Part shown: piece by piece, positions 31,225 to 41,999 of the stretch
Layout: each line of letters begins with the position of its first letter
Numbering within the stretch: the first letter of the stretch is position 1
Assembly: GCA_011109175.1 (NCBI GenBank)
Contig: RDEW01000017.1
Span: 186,001-250,000, forward strand
Reading direction: 5' to 3'
Length of the DNA stretch: 64,000 nucleotides
Origin: Dicyema japonicum
Taxonomy: Eukaryota; Dicyemida; Rhombozoa; Dicyemidae
Notes under the pieces: generated by a model
The model's input: the letters and a program-made list of their open reading frames with translations, nothing else
Told to the model about the DNA's origin: nothing
Databases searched by the model: none
Made by a program: the position numbers and the translations under genes

Positions 31225-32160
31225 CCGACATTTAATTTATTTATTTAAAACCAAGAATCACCGACAAAATAAAAGAGAGGGGGCTGTCAGGTGATCTCGG
31301 CTTCCTCAAGCAGCTGCCTCATCCTTTCTCGGTTGCTCCTCCCGAGTGCGGACACACTTCCTGTATGACGAATCACTTTTCAAAAGTTTAGAGGTTTCGG
31401 CTGGGTTCCCGTTCTCATCACGAGTTCCTCGAACTGGGTTGGCTTTAGTGTCGAAGAGAAGGATCTTTGTAGGGTCCTCGTTACTATCTCTGGAAGGAGT
31501 TTATTTTCTTTAGATTTGTATAGGATAGGTTAGAACCCCATACCGCGCAGCAGTAGCCGATCGATGGTAGTATATATTGGGAGTAAATATGATTTACTGT
31601 TGGGTGGTAGTATATATTGGGAGTAGAGATGATTTACTCTTGTAGTATCCAAGTAGCGTTTTTACAAAGTTTAGTTTTCGAGGTTTGCGTTAAAGGCCTT
31701 CCTTGATTAATTTTGTCAAGCAAGTAAGGTGGGTAGTTGATGAACGAGCCTTCTTAAAGCCATGTTGGAAGGATACGTCTAGGATGTAAGGTTTAATCTG
31801 ATCGAGAATGATTTTTTCAAGGTTTTTGGAGGTAACACACAGGAGGGATATCGGTCTGTACGAAGCTGGTGAGTTCTTCGGCCGTCCAGGTTTTAAGATG
31901 GGCCGAATATGGGATAATTTCCATAGAGTAGGAATCGATGGAGAGGTTGTAAATTCTGGTCAAGGCCAAGATGGTGTAGGGGCCTATCTTCTTAAGTACA
32001 ATAGAGGGAATTCCATCTGGACCACTTGCGTAAGACGATTTCTGGTTTTGAATAGCCTTCCGTACGGCGTCCATTGAAAGAGCTATTCGAGGTTGCCTCG
32101 CGTTTGGTTTTATTGAAGATGTGGGAGGACCCTCAATTTTCTAGTGTGGGATGAAGCTCA
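31225..32160 (-). mobile_element. LINE-A copy with internal deletion
   Basis: The 5' part reads MDAVRKAIQNQKSSYASGPD, GIPSIVLKKIGPYTILALTR, then relics of PTLWKL. The 3' part (31290-31560) reads a degraded version of the family tail. The middle is missing. The 3' flank (31225-31265) has CGGTGATTCTTGGTTTTAAA followed by TAAA repeats, the family's 3' signature. A 36-bp unit containing GGTAGTATATATTGGGAGTA is repeated near 31565 and 31603. Confidence 0.82.
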
Positions 32161-32394
32161 CGGAGGAGTAAACTTTTATAATATTGTTTAAAATTATTAA
32201 TTATTTATTGATTAAAATATTAAAATCAATTTTTTTACATTTAAAAAAGTTACAATTGAAAATGTTCTTGGGGTGAAGAGTTTATGAAAAAAGATTTAGG
32301 GGTGCGAGCTCTCAATAGGTTCGGAACCCATGGTCTAATGATTCCTTCTTCGATTACTAAGAGGCATCATGGGACTCACCAGGCTCAGAAAACG

Positions 32395-32695
32395 ATCACA
32401 TCCAAAAATGATCCTTCTCTTCCTTACTCCAGAAAAAATTCTTACAATGGTGGATATAGATCGATGCGATTTTTGGAAAGGACGCACCCCACTTCACCGA
32501 GGGAATTAAATACCTCTTTCAGGTATATCCCGGGTTATTTAAAAAATTAAAGCGGGGGGAAGGCAAATGAACTTTTTTAATTTTGTCCTGGCACTGACGC
32601 CAGTGAAACAGGTGGATCACGGGACACCACTAACGAAGGAAAAAAGAGAAGGAACTTAACAAAGGAGGAGGCTGGGAAAATCGTATCCATGGGTC
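32395..32695. repeat. Two SINE-1 pieces in opposite orientation
   Basis: 32395-32560 (+) has AAAAATGATCCTTCTCTTCC and ends TTTCAGGTATATCCCGGGTT, the SINE-1 3' end. 32575-32695 (-) reads the core in reverse (CTGGCACTGACGCCAG, GGTGGATCACGGGACACCAC). Confidence 0.6.
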
Positions 32696-32929
32696 ATTAT
32701 TTTCTGGTATTCTAGATTTTTATATTTTTTCCTTTAAGGAAAACGGTTCTTATCCAAGCTTCTCCATTTTGGGCAGACGAGATCGAGCCCAGACAGTGGT
32801 GCATTTCTGAATCCTAATTCTGATTAGTTTGTTTGTTCAAACTCATCATGATGTCAGGAGTTCTTAATCTTTAAACAATCTAAGCACTTGGATATTGCCC
32901 GGTTTGGAAATTCATATACCAGAACTCAT
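32696..32929. other. Spacer, nothing recognised
   Basis: No gene or known repeat is seen between the SINE-1 pieces and the SINE-2 copy. Confidence 0.3.
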
Positions 32930-33265
32930 ATTCATAATTCGTTTCCTTCTGCTCTGTCACTTTCTTCGTTCAATCAGCATGACGCTGCTGTACATTCTGG
33001 CTGAAGGTTCCACGCATCTACGATGCTTTGACTTGATGAATGACACCGTCATCAGTGGACATCTCACTGCAGAACCGGATCGTCTAAAAAAAGGACTCAC
33101 ACCCAAGAATTGAAAAGCATCCCTTGGTTCTCCCTTAGTTATGATAACCGCCTGGGAGGAGCTATAGATAATATGGCTCTTCGTATAGTGCAGTATTAAC
33201 CGTGGGAACAGGACACACTTGATTAGCTGTCAATTTCTTTCCCGTTATATACAGGTTAATTAAAT
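32930..33265 (+). repeat. SINE-2 copy
   Basis: The body motifs GGCTGAAGGTTCCACGCATC and TACGATGC, GACACCGTCATCAGTGGA, ACTGCAGAACCGGATCGTC and CCCTTGGTTCTCCCTTAGTT match the inverted copy at 62820-63065. Its far 3' end (GACACACTTGATTAGCTG, then ACAGGTTAATTAA) resembles the SINE-1 3' region. The tRNA-like head is lost. Confidence 0.75.
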
Positions 33266-33306
33266 TACACTAAATCAATCACGAGTCAGTCATAGTGAAA
33301 GAAAAA

Positions 33307-33612
33307 TCAAGGGATGTGATGATCAGGCCTTGGAGATCGTTTCCGTTTTACCGCAATCACCTTCAAAATCTCTAGAGCGGTTGGAAGAATTAATAAGAGA
33401 GTCGTCAACAAAATCGGGAATGTGATTGCTGAGCGACTCAGAGACCCCCGCAAACGGAGATGGTTCCCGCAATGTCTCTGAATCGCCATAGTCCATGGTA
33501 ATACCCACTGTCTCCTGACAGCTGGAACCAGGAAATTATTGGGGAAACCTTTGAATTTGAAAATAGTGTATGAGAGAAGTAATACGACAAATATTACAGT
33601 AGTTACCCCCAT
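33307..33612 (-). CDS. Putative small single-pass membrane protein, unrecognised
   Basis: The frame begins MGVTTVIFVVLLLSYTIFKF, one strong transmembrane or signal-anchor helix. A 27-bp or longer GT...AG gap follows (about 33521-33547). One downstream frame gives an acidic Ser-rich tail (MDYGDSETLREPS, then DDSLINSSNRSRDFEGDCGK) ending near 33323; the other runs to 33307. I cannot decide the frame or name a family. Confidence 0.4.
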   Translation of the reverse strand: MGVTTVIFVVLLLSYTIFKFKGFPNNFLVPAVRRQWVLPWTMAIQRHCGNHLRLRGSLSRSAITFPILLTTLLLILPTALEILKVIAVKRKRSPRPDHHIP

Positions 33613-33799
33613 AAGAGGATAAAATTTTCAACAATCAGAATAAATAACCACAATAGATACTTAATTTTGGAGGGAAATCCGGTCAAATAATCAGCATTGT
33701 TTGAAAGTCCTCTGAGTGTGCTAAGATTAGGTTACGGGATTGTTTGAAGAAATCATAGGACGAGAGTTCGATCGATGACTCTAGATATTTCCATAGCAA

Positions 33800-34300
33800 G
33801 AGGAAAAAACATTACCGGGAAGGTCAGCGTTCTCGGTCTTCCCAGGGTTGAAGAGGCATTGGTAGCAGTCTGAGAAAGTTGTTTGAGGCGAAGGTGTCTA
33901 TAAATGTGACGATGGTCTTAACATCCCGACGTGCTCGAGTATTGAAAGGAAACCATCCGCCTCCAAAACTCATCGAACGACTTCGTTAAAAACCTTGTGC
34001 CTGGGAGCCCTGCCATCGTTCCTCATGCAAGTGAGTAGATTAGTCCAAAACCGTCAATATGACCCCTCTAATGGGCACACAGATTTCTAGTCCTTGTTAT
34101 ATTGAGACCCCTACTCGAAACGAGTCGACATCAAGAAAAGTCCGGGAAACCTCACATGGAGTAGTGTTGAGCCAAACTTCATTAACAGAAAAGGCTCCAG
34201 ACAAACACGGCGGTGTTGGCTCGTAGGACTCAAACAATTTTCGAAAGTTCTTAGCCTAAACGTCATCAAATTCCGCTGTAATTCCAATAATAAAAAGAAA
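33800..34300 (-). mobile_element. RLE-type retroelement copy 4 (degraded)
   Basis: The minus strand gives relics of the region just before the Cys/His knuckle (FENCLSPTSQHRRVCLEPF; compare FKDFLVSSSQHRRACLL at 20.3 kb). Toward 33900 it gives fragments of the RPDG and TFA...TVSD regions. There is heavy frameshifting. Confidence 0.65.
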
Positions 34301-34506
34301 AAATTAGTCAGCTTCCCTACCGTGAGATCAGAGACCACAAGAGGCGAAAAATGTAGGAGGAACATAGAGGACCGAATCCCAAGCCCACCAAATTTAACAA
34401 AAATAGTTAAGGCATCTACAACGGAGCAATTAATAGGTTAACAAGAAAACGTGAGCAATCAATAATAAGATTTGTCAAATACCAAAGAAAAACAAAAACA
34501 AAGTAA

Positions 34507-35258
34507 CTAGTAGATTTTAAAGGAAGGTCCCATAGTAGATTTGATGTAAAGAGCCCCAATGTTCTGCCAGTGCTTCTTTGTAAGAGAAACCAAGAAATTT
34601 GTGGACATCACAATATTCTCGATTATCTCCTTATCAGACATGCCCACGTTGGCCACGGCAATATTCAGACTTTGACCTGTTGCCATGAAAACACAAGGAA
34701 CCTTCTTCAGCTGGAACTTAATCGAGGCTCGTAGATCCTCCGCACGTGTGGCAACAGATTCATTTGGGTTAATGGGCAAGACCAGTTTCCCAGAACGGGA
34801 AGCGGTGGCACCAAAAAAACGGGTGACGAACTTCATAAGATCGAGACTGACAAGGAACCCACCGTACTTCTTGACTGAGAATATTCAACATGGGCATACC
34901 AAATCTTTTTCTGACCCTGGGCTGTGGGGAGAAGGTCTTCATTTGACCCATACTCATGCCAAAAATACCAATCGCCTCGGACTGCTCGAGGTGCTCCTGT
35001 TCCCCAATAACACAGAGCTTCAAATTAGGACGAGCCACGGACTTTAATCTAGAGGAGAGATAATGAATACGACTACCTAAGGACACCAGAAAAACGCTTG
35101 TCGTTCGCTGAATATCCCTTCAATGAAATTTGTAGTTCAATAGTTTCCAGGAAGTTACGTTTCTTCTCCTGTGAGAATTCCAAAAGCTTTGTGACTTTAT
35201 TCTTCAAATTATTCTGGTCGATTTTGCTAAGAACATAAAACGTTAACAATAACCTCAT
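34507..35258 (-). CDS. RPL10A: Ribosomal protein L10a (uL1), large subunit
   Basis: uL1 forms the L1 stalk of the 60S ribosome near the exit tRNA. Three micro-introns restore the protein: 35227-35253 (27 bp, two bases after the start codon ATG), 35049-35076 (28 bp) and 34875-34899 (25 bp). It reads MSKIDQNNLKNKVTKLLEF, KKRNFLETIELQISLKGY, DKRFSGVL-R, LKLCVIGEQEH, KKYGGFL, then SIKFQLKKVPC, FLVSLTKKHWQNIGALYIKS and TMGPSFKIY at the stop. All family blocks are in order and the length (about 220 residues) is right. Compared with other animals there is a short in-frame insertion (FMATGQSLN) near residue 155, either real or an extra short intron. It looks functional. Confidence 0.95.
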
Positions 35259-35269
35259 GCCTTAAAACA

Positions 35270-35769
35270 CGTGAAGCGAAATTAATATTATATTAAAAAT
35301 TAAAAATTAAAAAACTTTAATAATTATAAAAATAAATTTATCAAAAGATTTATTTTTTATGCCATGGACAAGCAAAAAATAGTAACAGCCCTTTCACAAG
35401 AGCCATAATACTTATATCTCCACATGTGGAGGACACACAATTTACTGAACAATTATGATGACTCGTTGAAAGGGGACATGCTTTTAACATTTTTTTTATA
35501 TCACTGATGTCGGTGTCACAGGTCAAACCCAAAAGCAACGTAGATGTGTGAAACCTTCAGTGAGATTCGATCCTGGAAGCATATCAATTTAACTGGCAAT
35601 GTCTCAGAACGAATTAAAATCATTAAAACGTTTTCAAAACGCCATTCTTATCACATAATGCCTCTTTAATAGAACTTGGTCGTGGATAAGCATAAAGACC
35701 CGAACTTCTCTACACAGAGAAGAGTGATGATTATTATAAATATTACAGAAACTCCGTAAAAAAACAACT
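35270..35769. other. AT-rich stretch with one short open frame
   Basis: A 62-codon minus-strand frame (35350-35538) is Cys-rich in its middle (CPLSTSHHNCSVNCVSSTC) but lacks support. A B-box-like GAGATTCGATCCTGG at about 35562 hints at another tRNA-derived relic. No firm gene. Confidence 0.3.
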
Positions 35770-36250
35770 AATTAAGTGATCCCAACTTCCTATAATCCTC
35801 GAACTCCTTTCGTGATCTAAAATTATCCCGCCTGTTGAACGATAAAACCTCTGTGAATTCCAACATAGGAACTTGACAGAGGTGTTCTTCTTTAAGACCA
35901 ATTAGCGTTCCTTTGAGTAAACAATCGAATTGCCCATTGATTTCCTCTTTTTTTGCAGAAATGCGGGAAACCGTGTTGTGATTCCTCGTGGATTTCTCTG
36001 AAAGAGAGTTGGGATTAGTATGGGAAACAAATGTGTAGTTCTGCGTCTGATTGAATTTAGTTTGTAGAGTTTAAATGAGGACGTCCAAACCTTCACATGG
36101 GGCAGGCGTATTCGATTGTTAGAACGATGACATGGTTATAAAGTCTGAACGTGTAGCCAATATAAGGGGAAGATCTCTTCTTTATATTTGCATTCAGCAT
36201 ATTCAACTACTGGAGTCCCTTGGTCAAGGCTTCTTCAGTGTCATGAGTAG
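35770..36250 (-). mobile_element. LINE C-terminal remnant, LINE-A-related
   Basis: The minus-strand frame runs ILVLTIEYACPM near 36090, then stretches to SRKEFEDYRKLGSLN near 35775. This sits in the same position as the LINE-A tail block (HREKMARLLRDAGIT). The similarity is weak. Confidence 0.45.
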
Positions 36251-36359
36251 GGAGATTTTATTTTGACTTTAAAATTTCAAAATTTTTACCTTTCTTGACT
36301 TTATGGCAAATTTATCTGGAAAAATTTTTTTTAATAAAAAAAAACTAATCAAAAACTTT

Positions 36360-36520
36360 ATTGAACGAGCGGAGTCTTTGGCCCCAAGACGGTCTCTTTC
36401 CTTAGAGCACTTGAGTGTCTATTGACCAAAGCCTCGAGGGAGCGTCGGGAAACCGAGTGGCTTTTCCAAAGGATATCCCTGGCAGTAGTCAGAGGTAACA
36501 GCCACTAGAAGAGATCCGCT
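36360..36520 (+). mobile_element. RLE-type retroelement tail (copy 5)
   Basis: The plus strand reads KASRERRETEWLFQRISLAV, then VRGNSH (36435-36510). It is nearly the same as the ends of the copies at 10.1 and 20.9 kb (RCWLFERISLAILRGNSHAV). Only the last 50 or so codons remain. Confidence 0.8.
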
Positions 36521-36704
36521 GGACTCAGTAATTAATTTATTGAACTATAGAATGATGCAATTAAAACGTTTTCAGGTTACAATTCTTAGATATAATTTTT
36601 ACAATAATAAAAATCTTTACTAAATAGATAATGATGTGGAAGGAAATTTTCTCAGTCGTATATGCATGGATAAGTATGTTGTTTTTCCATTTTTGTAATC
36701 TATA

Positions 36705-37455
36705 TACTTATTAAAGCTCAAATGTTGTATGCTTGTGCCACCATAACTCGGAAATAAATGGACGGATTTTAATTTTAAAAAAGTTGTGAACAAATAAAAA
36801 TATTGTCGAAAAAGTGAGTGAACCAGATATAAAGAATTTGAGTTTCTGAAAATATCAATCAATATCATCCTGTCAAGTGTGGATACAACTCGCTAGTGAA
36901 ACCCATACTACTGTATAACGCTGGCCTGCTCAAAAAATGAACTGAAGAGGCTTAATGCGTTTCGTAGAGACCAACTACGGCATATGATGTTCGAAAGAAG
37001 TGATACGATGATGTCATCTAATCTTCTCTATAAGAGGACGAAGACCTCAGAAATTTTTAATGAGATTCTGAATACAAGATGGAGGCTTTTCGGCCATTTT
37101 CTGCGACTGGACCTAGATGCCCCCACGAACGTAGCCATGGAGCATTACTTCATGTTGGAGGCCCCCCCCGTTTCCGTGGTCGCCCAAAGACGACACTAGC
37201 AGTCGTTCTCGACGAGGACCTCAAAGAAATTGGACGGCATGGAAGTGGAGAAGATCTTGACTGGTTGCGCACTGCGGCTTTGAATAGGAGGAAGTGGATG
37301 AAACTAACCAGTGATTTGCTAACTCGTGTTGCACATGCTTTGTCAAGTCCTATGACATAGCGATAAGTGCTGATAATAATAAGTGTCGATACTAATTAAA
37401 GCTCAATGTTGTATGTATGTGGCACCATAACTCGCGGATAAATTTTAAAGGCGAA
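36705..37455 (+). mobile_element. LINE family D C-terminus flanked by copies of a dispersed repeat
   Basis: 36935-37360 reads LRRLNAFRRDQLRHMMFERS, then TRWRLFGHFLRLDLDAPTN, RFRGRPKTTLAVVLDEDL and NRRKWMKLTSDLL, the C-terminal end of an RTE/CR1-like reverse transcriptase. One frameshift lies near 37160 (in a CCCCCCC run). A repeat with AGCTCAA(A)TGTTGTATG followed by GGCACCATAACTCG lies on both sides (about 36714 and 37397) and again at about 63590. Confidence 0.8.
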
Positions 37456-37589
37456 GTAGTAATGATTCCAAGACATTAATTATGTTTTATTTCAGGTAAA
37501 AGTCATGGTGGATACAACCAGTAAAACGAAAAATATTGTATTATAAGATGTCCTCAGATAGTTTATGATACATCTCTTTTTAATAAATT

Positions 37590-38112
37590 GCAATACCTTG
37601 CCCGAACCTAGGGACTTTTTCGGACGACGAATCTTTAAGGATTGGAATCGGACAAAGGCTAGGACTAGACGTTTGCTAGGAGCACAGATGCCGATGTGAA
37701 GGGATTGCACCCGCTGTCCTGCAGAAGAAGCGCCGGAAGAGGACCAAGTCACGATGGTCTGAACGATGTGATCGTCAGAGCTCTGAAGGCTACAGGCTTC
37801 CATCACAGTTTGAACCAGTGGGTCTCGATCGAGGAGATGGAAAGAGACCTGACGGGATGACCCTTTTCCCCTACACATCCGGAAGATCTTTGGTCTGGGA
37901 CGCAAGTTGTGTTGACACATATTCAAGCACGAATCTTATCAAATCGGTTCAGACACCTGGAACAGCTGCTTCAACCGCGGAAAACCTAAAAATCAAAAAA
38001 TATTCTAGCCTAAGGGGACCGGTACCGATTTACTCCTGTTGCGGTGGAATCATCGGGAGCCGTTGGTCCAATGACGGCTGAGTTATTGAGCGAACTCGGA
38101 GGCTTTCTCAAC
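37590..38112 (+). mobile_element. RLE-type retroelement copy 6
   Basis: The plus strand reads GLDRGDGKRPDGMTLFPYTS, then GRSLVWDASCVDTYSSTNLI and TAASTAENLKIKKYSSL (37820-38010). The Cys/His region, in other frames, lies upstream. It is highly similar to the copy at 40262-40990 and is cut at about 38112 where a SINE-1 begins. Confidence 0.85.
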
Positions 38113-38117
38113 TAACA

Positions 38118-38445
38118 TTTATTTATTTATTATTATTTATTAACCCCGGATACACCGAGAAGGAAGTTAAAGTAAACAACTAAATAAGTGTATCCAGTTT
38201 TCACTTCCACAGAAACAGAGTCCATCCGGAATCAACATAGAGTAAAAGACGTCCATACTTGCAGTTGTGGAAACCCCTCCAGTGGAGTGGGGGAGAGCAA
38301 ATGATCCTTTTCGTGCCAACCTGGCACTGGACGCCACCTAGACAGGTAGATCACATGACGCCACTCTAATAGGAAGAGAGAGGAGGAACGGACGAACAAA
38401 CAGAAACTTCAGCCAATTAGCCACGAAGCACCACGCAGCTAAATG
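38118..38445 (-). repeat. SINE-1, near-complete copy (inverted)
   Basis: On the minus strand the order is GCGTGGTGCTTCGTGGCTAA, GTGATCTACCTGTCTAGGTG, CAGTGCCAGGTTGGCACGAA, CCACTCCACTGGAGGGG, GAAAACTGGATACAC, then CTCGGTGTATCCGGGGTTAA and a TAAATAA tail. It pairs with 22850-23175. It lies between two RLE fragments. Confidence 0.85.
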
Positions 38446-39370
38446 CATTGTGGCTTTTTAGTGTAGCTAGGCGTCCAAGTTTTTTTAGGAAACGAAGCGA
38501 TTTTCCACTTATTCCTCCAGTTGTCTCAACAACAATGGGGTAGAACGCGAATCGGTAGTGTAGCGCTATGTATTTCTTCTCCTTTGTCCTCATCGTTTTT
38601 TTTTGCGGCATATAGTGTGTCTACCGCGCTCCCGACAATGTTGGATAGGCAAAGGGCGTCGACACAAGTAGCATCCCATACCAAAGGTTTACCCTTCTCG
38701 AATGGGAAAATTGTGATTCAGTAAGACCGTTTTCCGTCTCTCTGTCTAAGCCAACGGGTTTAAGTATGGAGGGGTTTCCAGCAGACTACAGGGATCGCTT
38801 GACAATTCCATTGATCGTCTTATGTCTTGGGAATCATCCTGCACTTCTTCGACAAGAGAGGGTATGGTGTCCATAACAGTCGACGGTACCACCACACCTG
38901 AATTTGTGAGTCTGGCAAATCTTCAGTCCAAGTCTGGTGAGATGCCGATGCGGACAGTGTCATCGTAGGGCGGGTCCCGACTATACCAATGGGGAGGGCA
39001 TTGATCCAAGAGCCACTCCATACGCATCTTCCAGTAAAAAATTTTGTTAGAAATTCATTGGACCAACGGCTCCCGATGATTCGGTCGTAACAGGAGCAGC
39101 ATGACGTGGTCCCCTTCTGGCGCTTCTTCTGCAGGACAGCGGGTGCAATCCTTTCGCATCGACTGTTTTCCCGCATCGGCATCGGTGCTCCTGGCAAACG
39201 TATAGTCCCAGCCTTTGTCCGATTCCAATCCTCAAAGAATCGTCGTTTAAAAAGGTCCCGAGGATTGAACAAGGTATTGCACCAAGCCATGCTCCACTCT
39301 TTCCACTTGAAGCTGACACCAAACAAGCCAGACGATGTTGATTTGCTTCTTTTTTAAGATCTTCCAAAAT
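38446..39370 (-). mobile_element. Two RLE-type fragments fused (copies 7a and 7b)
   Basis: 39047-39370 (minus) reads SGKSGAWLGAIPCSILGTFL, then CRCGKTVDAKGLHPLSCRRS, then jumps to VTTESSGAVGPMNF. After that, 39040 down to 38450 starts again with SGSWINALPIGIVGT and runs through CHRFGLHTLSC-like, KPLVWDATCVD-like and ETTGGISGKSLRFLKKLG blocks. Two copies are therefore joined head to tail after a deletion in the first. Confidence 0.75.
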
Positions 39371-39399
39371 TTTGGATCAGACAATGTTATCCCAATTAC

Positions 39400-40261
39400 T
39401 TTGCTTCGTTGTGTCTTCGTGAATTTTGAGTCTGGACCCGTTCCATTTCCAACAAGGTTCGTCAAATGACTCACTCTAGCGAAGTCTAATAGTGTTATGA
39501 AGGACTTGCGTGCCAAATGGCTGCAGCTTGTGAGAGACAATAGATATGCCGGGTACGCAACCTCCAGCGCGATTTTGACTTTATTGACAAAAAAAATAAA
39601 TTTTGACTTTGCAACTTTCGATTTATATAATGTTTTGATTAAAAATCACATTTTATAAGTTTAAAACAATTTTAAAGAACATATTAATTTTTGACTTTAT
39701 TGACAAAAATCAACCTAGTGATGAGAGAAGGCGAGTGGCAACTAAACCTCGAGAATCTTCTGTTTAATAAATATCGGAATAATGGTGCCCCCAATGTACA
39801 CGTCCGTCTCACATTCGGACTTACTATCTCAGGTAAATATTATAAATTTGCGTTTTGTCCCTGACACCGCAAGACAACAAACACCAAGCCAATCGTGCAC
39901 CCTGTTGAGGTGTGATTGGACAGTAACTGCGCAAGGGATGGGGATCTGTTCTTAATGACGATAATAATATGTCACAGTCCTATTAATTAATCCACAAATA
40001 AATTAATTTCTAAAATTTGTTTTTTTAATTAAATTTAAAACAAACACTAAAATATAATGTATAACCTTTGTTTTGTGATTTCCAGAAAAAATATAAAACT
40101 ATTTTAGATTTTATATTCCTCAGAAAACCAACCGCACTCACTTTTTTGATCATTTTATTAAAATCTATTTATAAATAGGTTAGCCAGAATAAAAAAATTA
40201 TTATCATTTTTAATTTTTTTTTTTTTAAACAAAAAAATTTTTTTTAACAATTAAACAAATG
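39400..40261. other. AT-rich spacer with low-complexity runs
   Basis: I see no gene. Poly-T and poly-A runs lie near 40210-40245, just 3' of the next retroelement copy. TTGACTTTATTGACAAAAA occurs at about 39571 and again at about 39692. Confidence 0.4.
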
Positions 40262-40990
40262 TCAGTTGAGGAAGCCTGCTGCGTGGATTGCGAACGAGTT
40301 CCCTCGGAGTATGGCTATTCCAATCTTTTGTCTTAGCCATAACCCTTCTCGTTGATCCCTTTTCTTTCTGGCAAGCAATCCTCCGAGTTCTCGCAAGAAC
40401 TCAGCCGTCATTGGACCAACGGCTCCCGATGATTCGGTCGCAACAGGAGTAAATCGGTAGCGATCCCCGAGGCAAGAATATTTCTTGATTTTTAGGTTCT
40501 CCGCAGTCGAAGCAGCTGCTCCAGGTGTCTGAACCGATTTAAAAATGTTCGTGCTTGAGAACGTGTCTATGCAAGTTGCGTCCCAGACCAAAGATCTATC
40601 AGACGTGAAGGGGAAAAGGGTCATCCCGTTAGGTCTCTTCCCATCTCCTCGATCAAGACCCACTGGTTCAAGCTGTGCTGGGAAGCCTGAAGCCTTCAGA
40701 GCTCTGACGATCACATCGTTCAGAGCAGCATGACGTGGTCCCCTTCCGGCGCTTCTTCTGCAGGACAGCGGGTGCAATCCTTTCGCATCGACTGTTTTCC
40801 CGCATCGGCATCGGTGCTCCTGAAAAAACGTCTAGTCCCAGCCTTTGTCCGATTCCAATCCTCAAAGAATCGTCGTCCAAAAAGGTCCCGAGGTTTGGGC
40901 AAGGTATTGCACCAAGCCATGCTCCACTCCCTCTACTTGAAGCTGACATCAAACAAGCCAGACGATATTGATTTGCTTTTTTTTAAAGTC
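40262..40990 (-). mobile_element. RLE-type retroelement copy 8 (171-codon open tail)
   Basis: The minus frame is open from 40777 to 40262. It reads [74 protein letters not shown] and KIGIAILRGNSFAIHAAGFL. The upstream Cys/His part is one frame away (40735-40950). The family's invariant RPDG reads RPNG here, so a putative active-site Asp is lost. Confidence 0.88.
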
Positions 40991-41135
40991 TTCCAAAATT
41001 TTGGAGCAGACAATGTTATTTCTTGCGGTTCTAAATCAAAGTCATTTCTTGCTGTTCTTCAATAAAATTAATTTTAATCCTTACATCAAAAATGAAAAAA
41101 ATTATGTTTTTGAGTTAGATTTAGGATTATACAGT

Positions 41136-41880
41136 CAACCCTCTCTATAATGAACCCTCTCTATAGTGAACATGCCACATTAATGCAATTCACAATAACA
41201 AAAATTAGTAATTGTCATTGATATATTAATTATAAAATGAATTCCACTTTTAAAAATGTATAATATCATTTATTTAAATATTTTGGATTTCACTATTAAA
41301 GAGTAGTGAACGTCAAATGCTTGTGAACATAAAAATATTTAAATAGTGTAACCGGAGTTATTGTTTTTTTCCATTCTAAAATCTTTTATTTTAAACCATA
41401 TAAATGTAAAAAAAGGTAAGATATTTTATTTTATGATTAATAATATCTATCAAGTCGCTCTTTAACGAAGTAATCGGTTATTTTTCCTCCAATTTTGTAA
41501 CCATTTCGGATGTTTTTCATTACTGTCATTCGGAATTTGTAGAATTTTTTTAATGACTTTGGTGTTATGCAGGAAATGTTCTGTTCCAGAGTATTCAAAG
41601 TTTCCAGAATTTGTTTCTCTGTCCCGTCCTCGTTTTTAGCTATATCTCCATTATAGATAAAAGTGTCGCATTCAATAGTTTCTTATCATCTGCCTCGGTT
41701 AATATTTCATTTACAGCTTCGGTCATTATCTCATCAGTTAGGCGATCATCAATATTTAAGACATCACGATTTTTTTCAATTTGTTTCCAACAATCTGTGA
41801 TTGAAATTTCTGTTATTTCATTCCAACTTTTGAAACCAGCATTACAACCTGACGAAGGTTTAGCAAGTTCTCCACGCATC
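41136..41880 (-). mobile_element. Tigger/pogo-like transposon 3' part
   Basis: A Tigger-type terminal repeat, CAGTCAACCCTCTCTATAAT, starts at about 41133, with a second internal CCCTCTCTATAGTGAAC. The minus-strand frame 41640-41880 (SGCNAGFKSWNEITEISITD, then CWKQIEKNRDVLNIDDRLT) and weaker sequence to 41440 resemble the acidic C-terminal region of Tigger transposases. The catalytic core is absent. Confidence 0.65.
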
Positions 41881-41990
41881 TACGATGCTAAAATGGTTTG
41901 ACGAGTGACGCCGTCAACAGGGGATACTCACTGCGGAACTGGATTGTCTAGAAAGGACTAGCATTCAAGATGATCAAAAAAAGAAGAAAA
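41872..41990 (+). repeat. SINE-2 fragment
   Basis: TTCTCCACGCATCTACGATG, GACGAGTGACGCCGTCAAC and ACTGCGGAACTGGATTGTC match the SINE-2 body, followed by an A-rich AAAAAAAGAAGAAAA stretch. Confidence 0.7.
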
Positions 41991-41999
41991 TGTACTTGC

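Noticed and set aside
32284-32550. 88-codon plus-strand frame
   Set aside because: It runs through SINE-1 core and tail sequence.
34685-35047. 120-codon plus-strand frame over RPL10A
   Set aside because: Antisense shadow of a clearly identified ribosomal protein gene.
36620-36868. 82-codon minus-strand frame
   Set aside because: It overlaps the dispersed repeat and AT-rich sequence and has no domain or codon signal.
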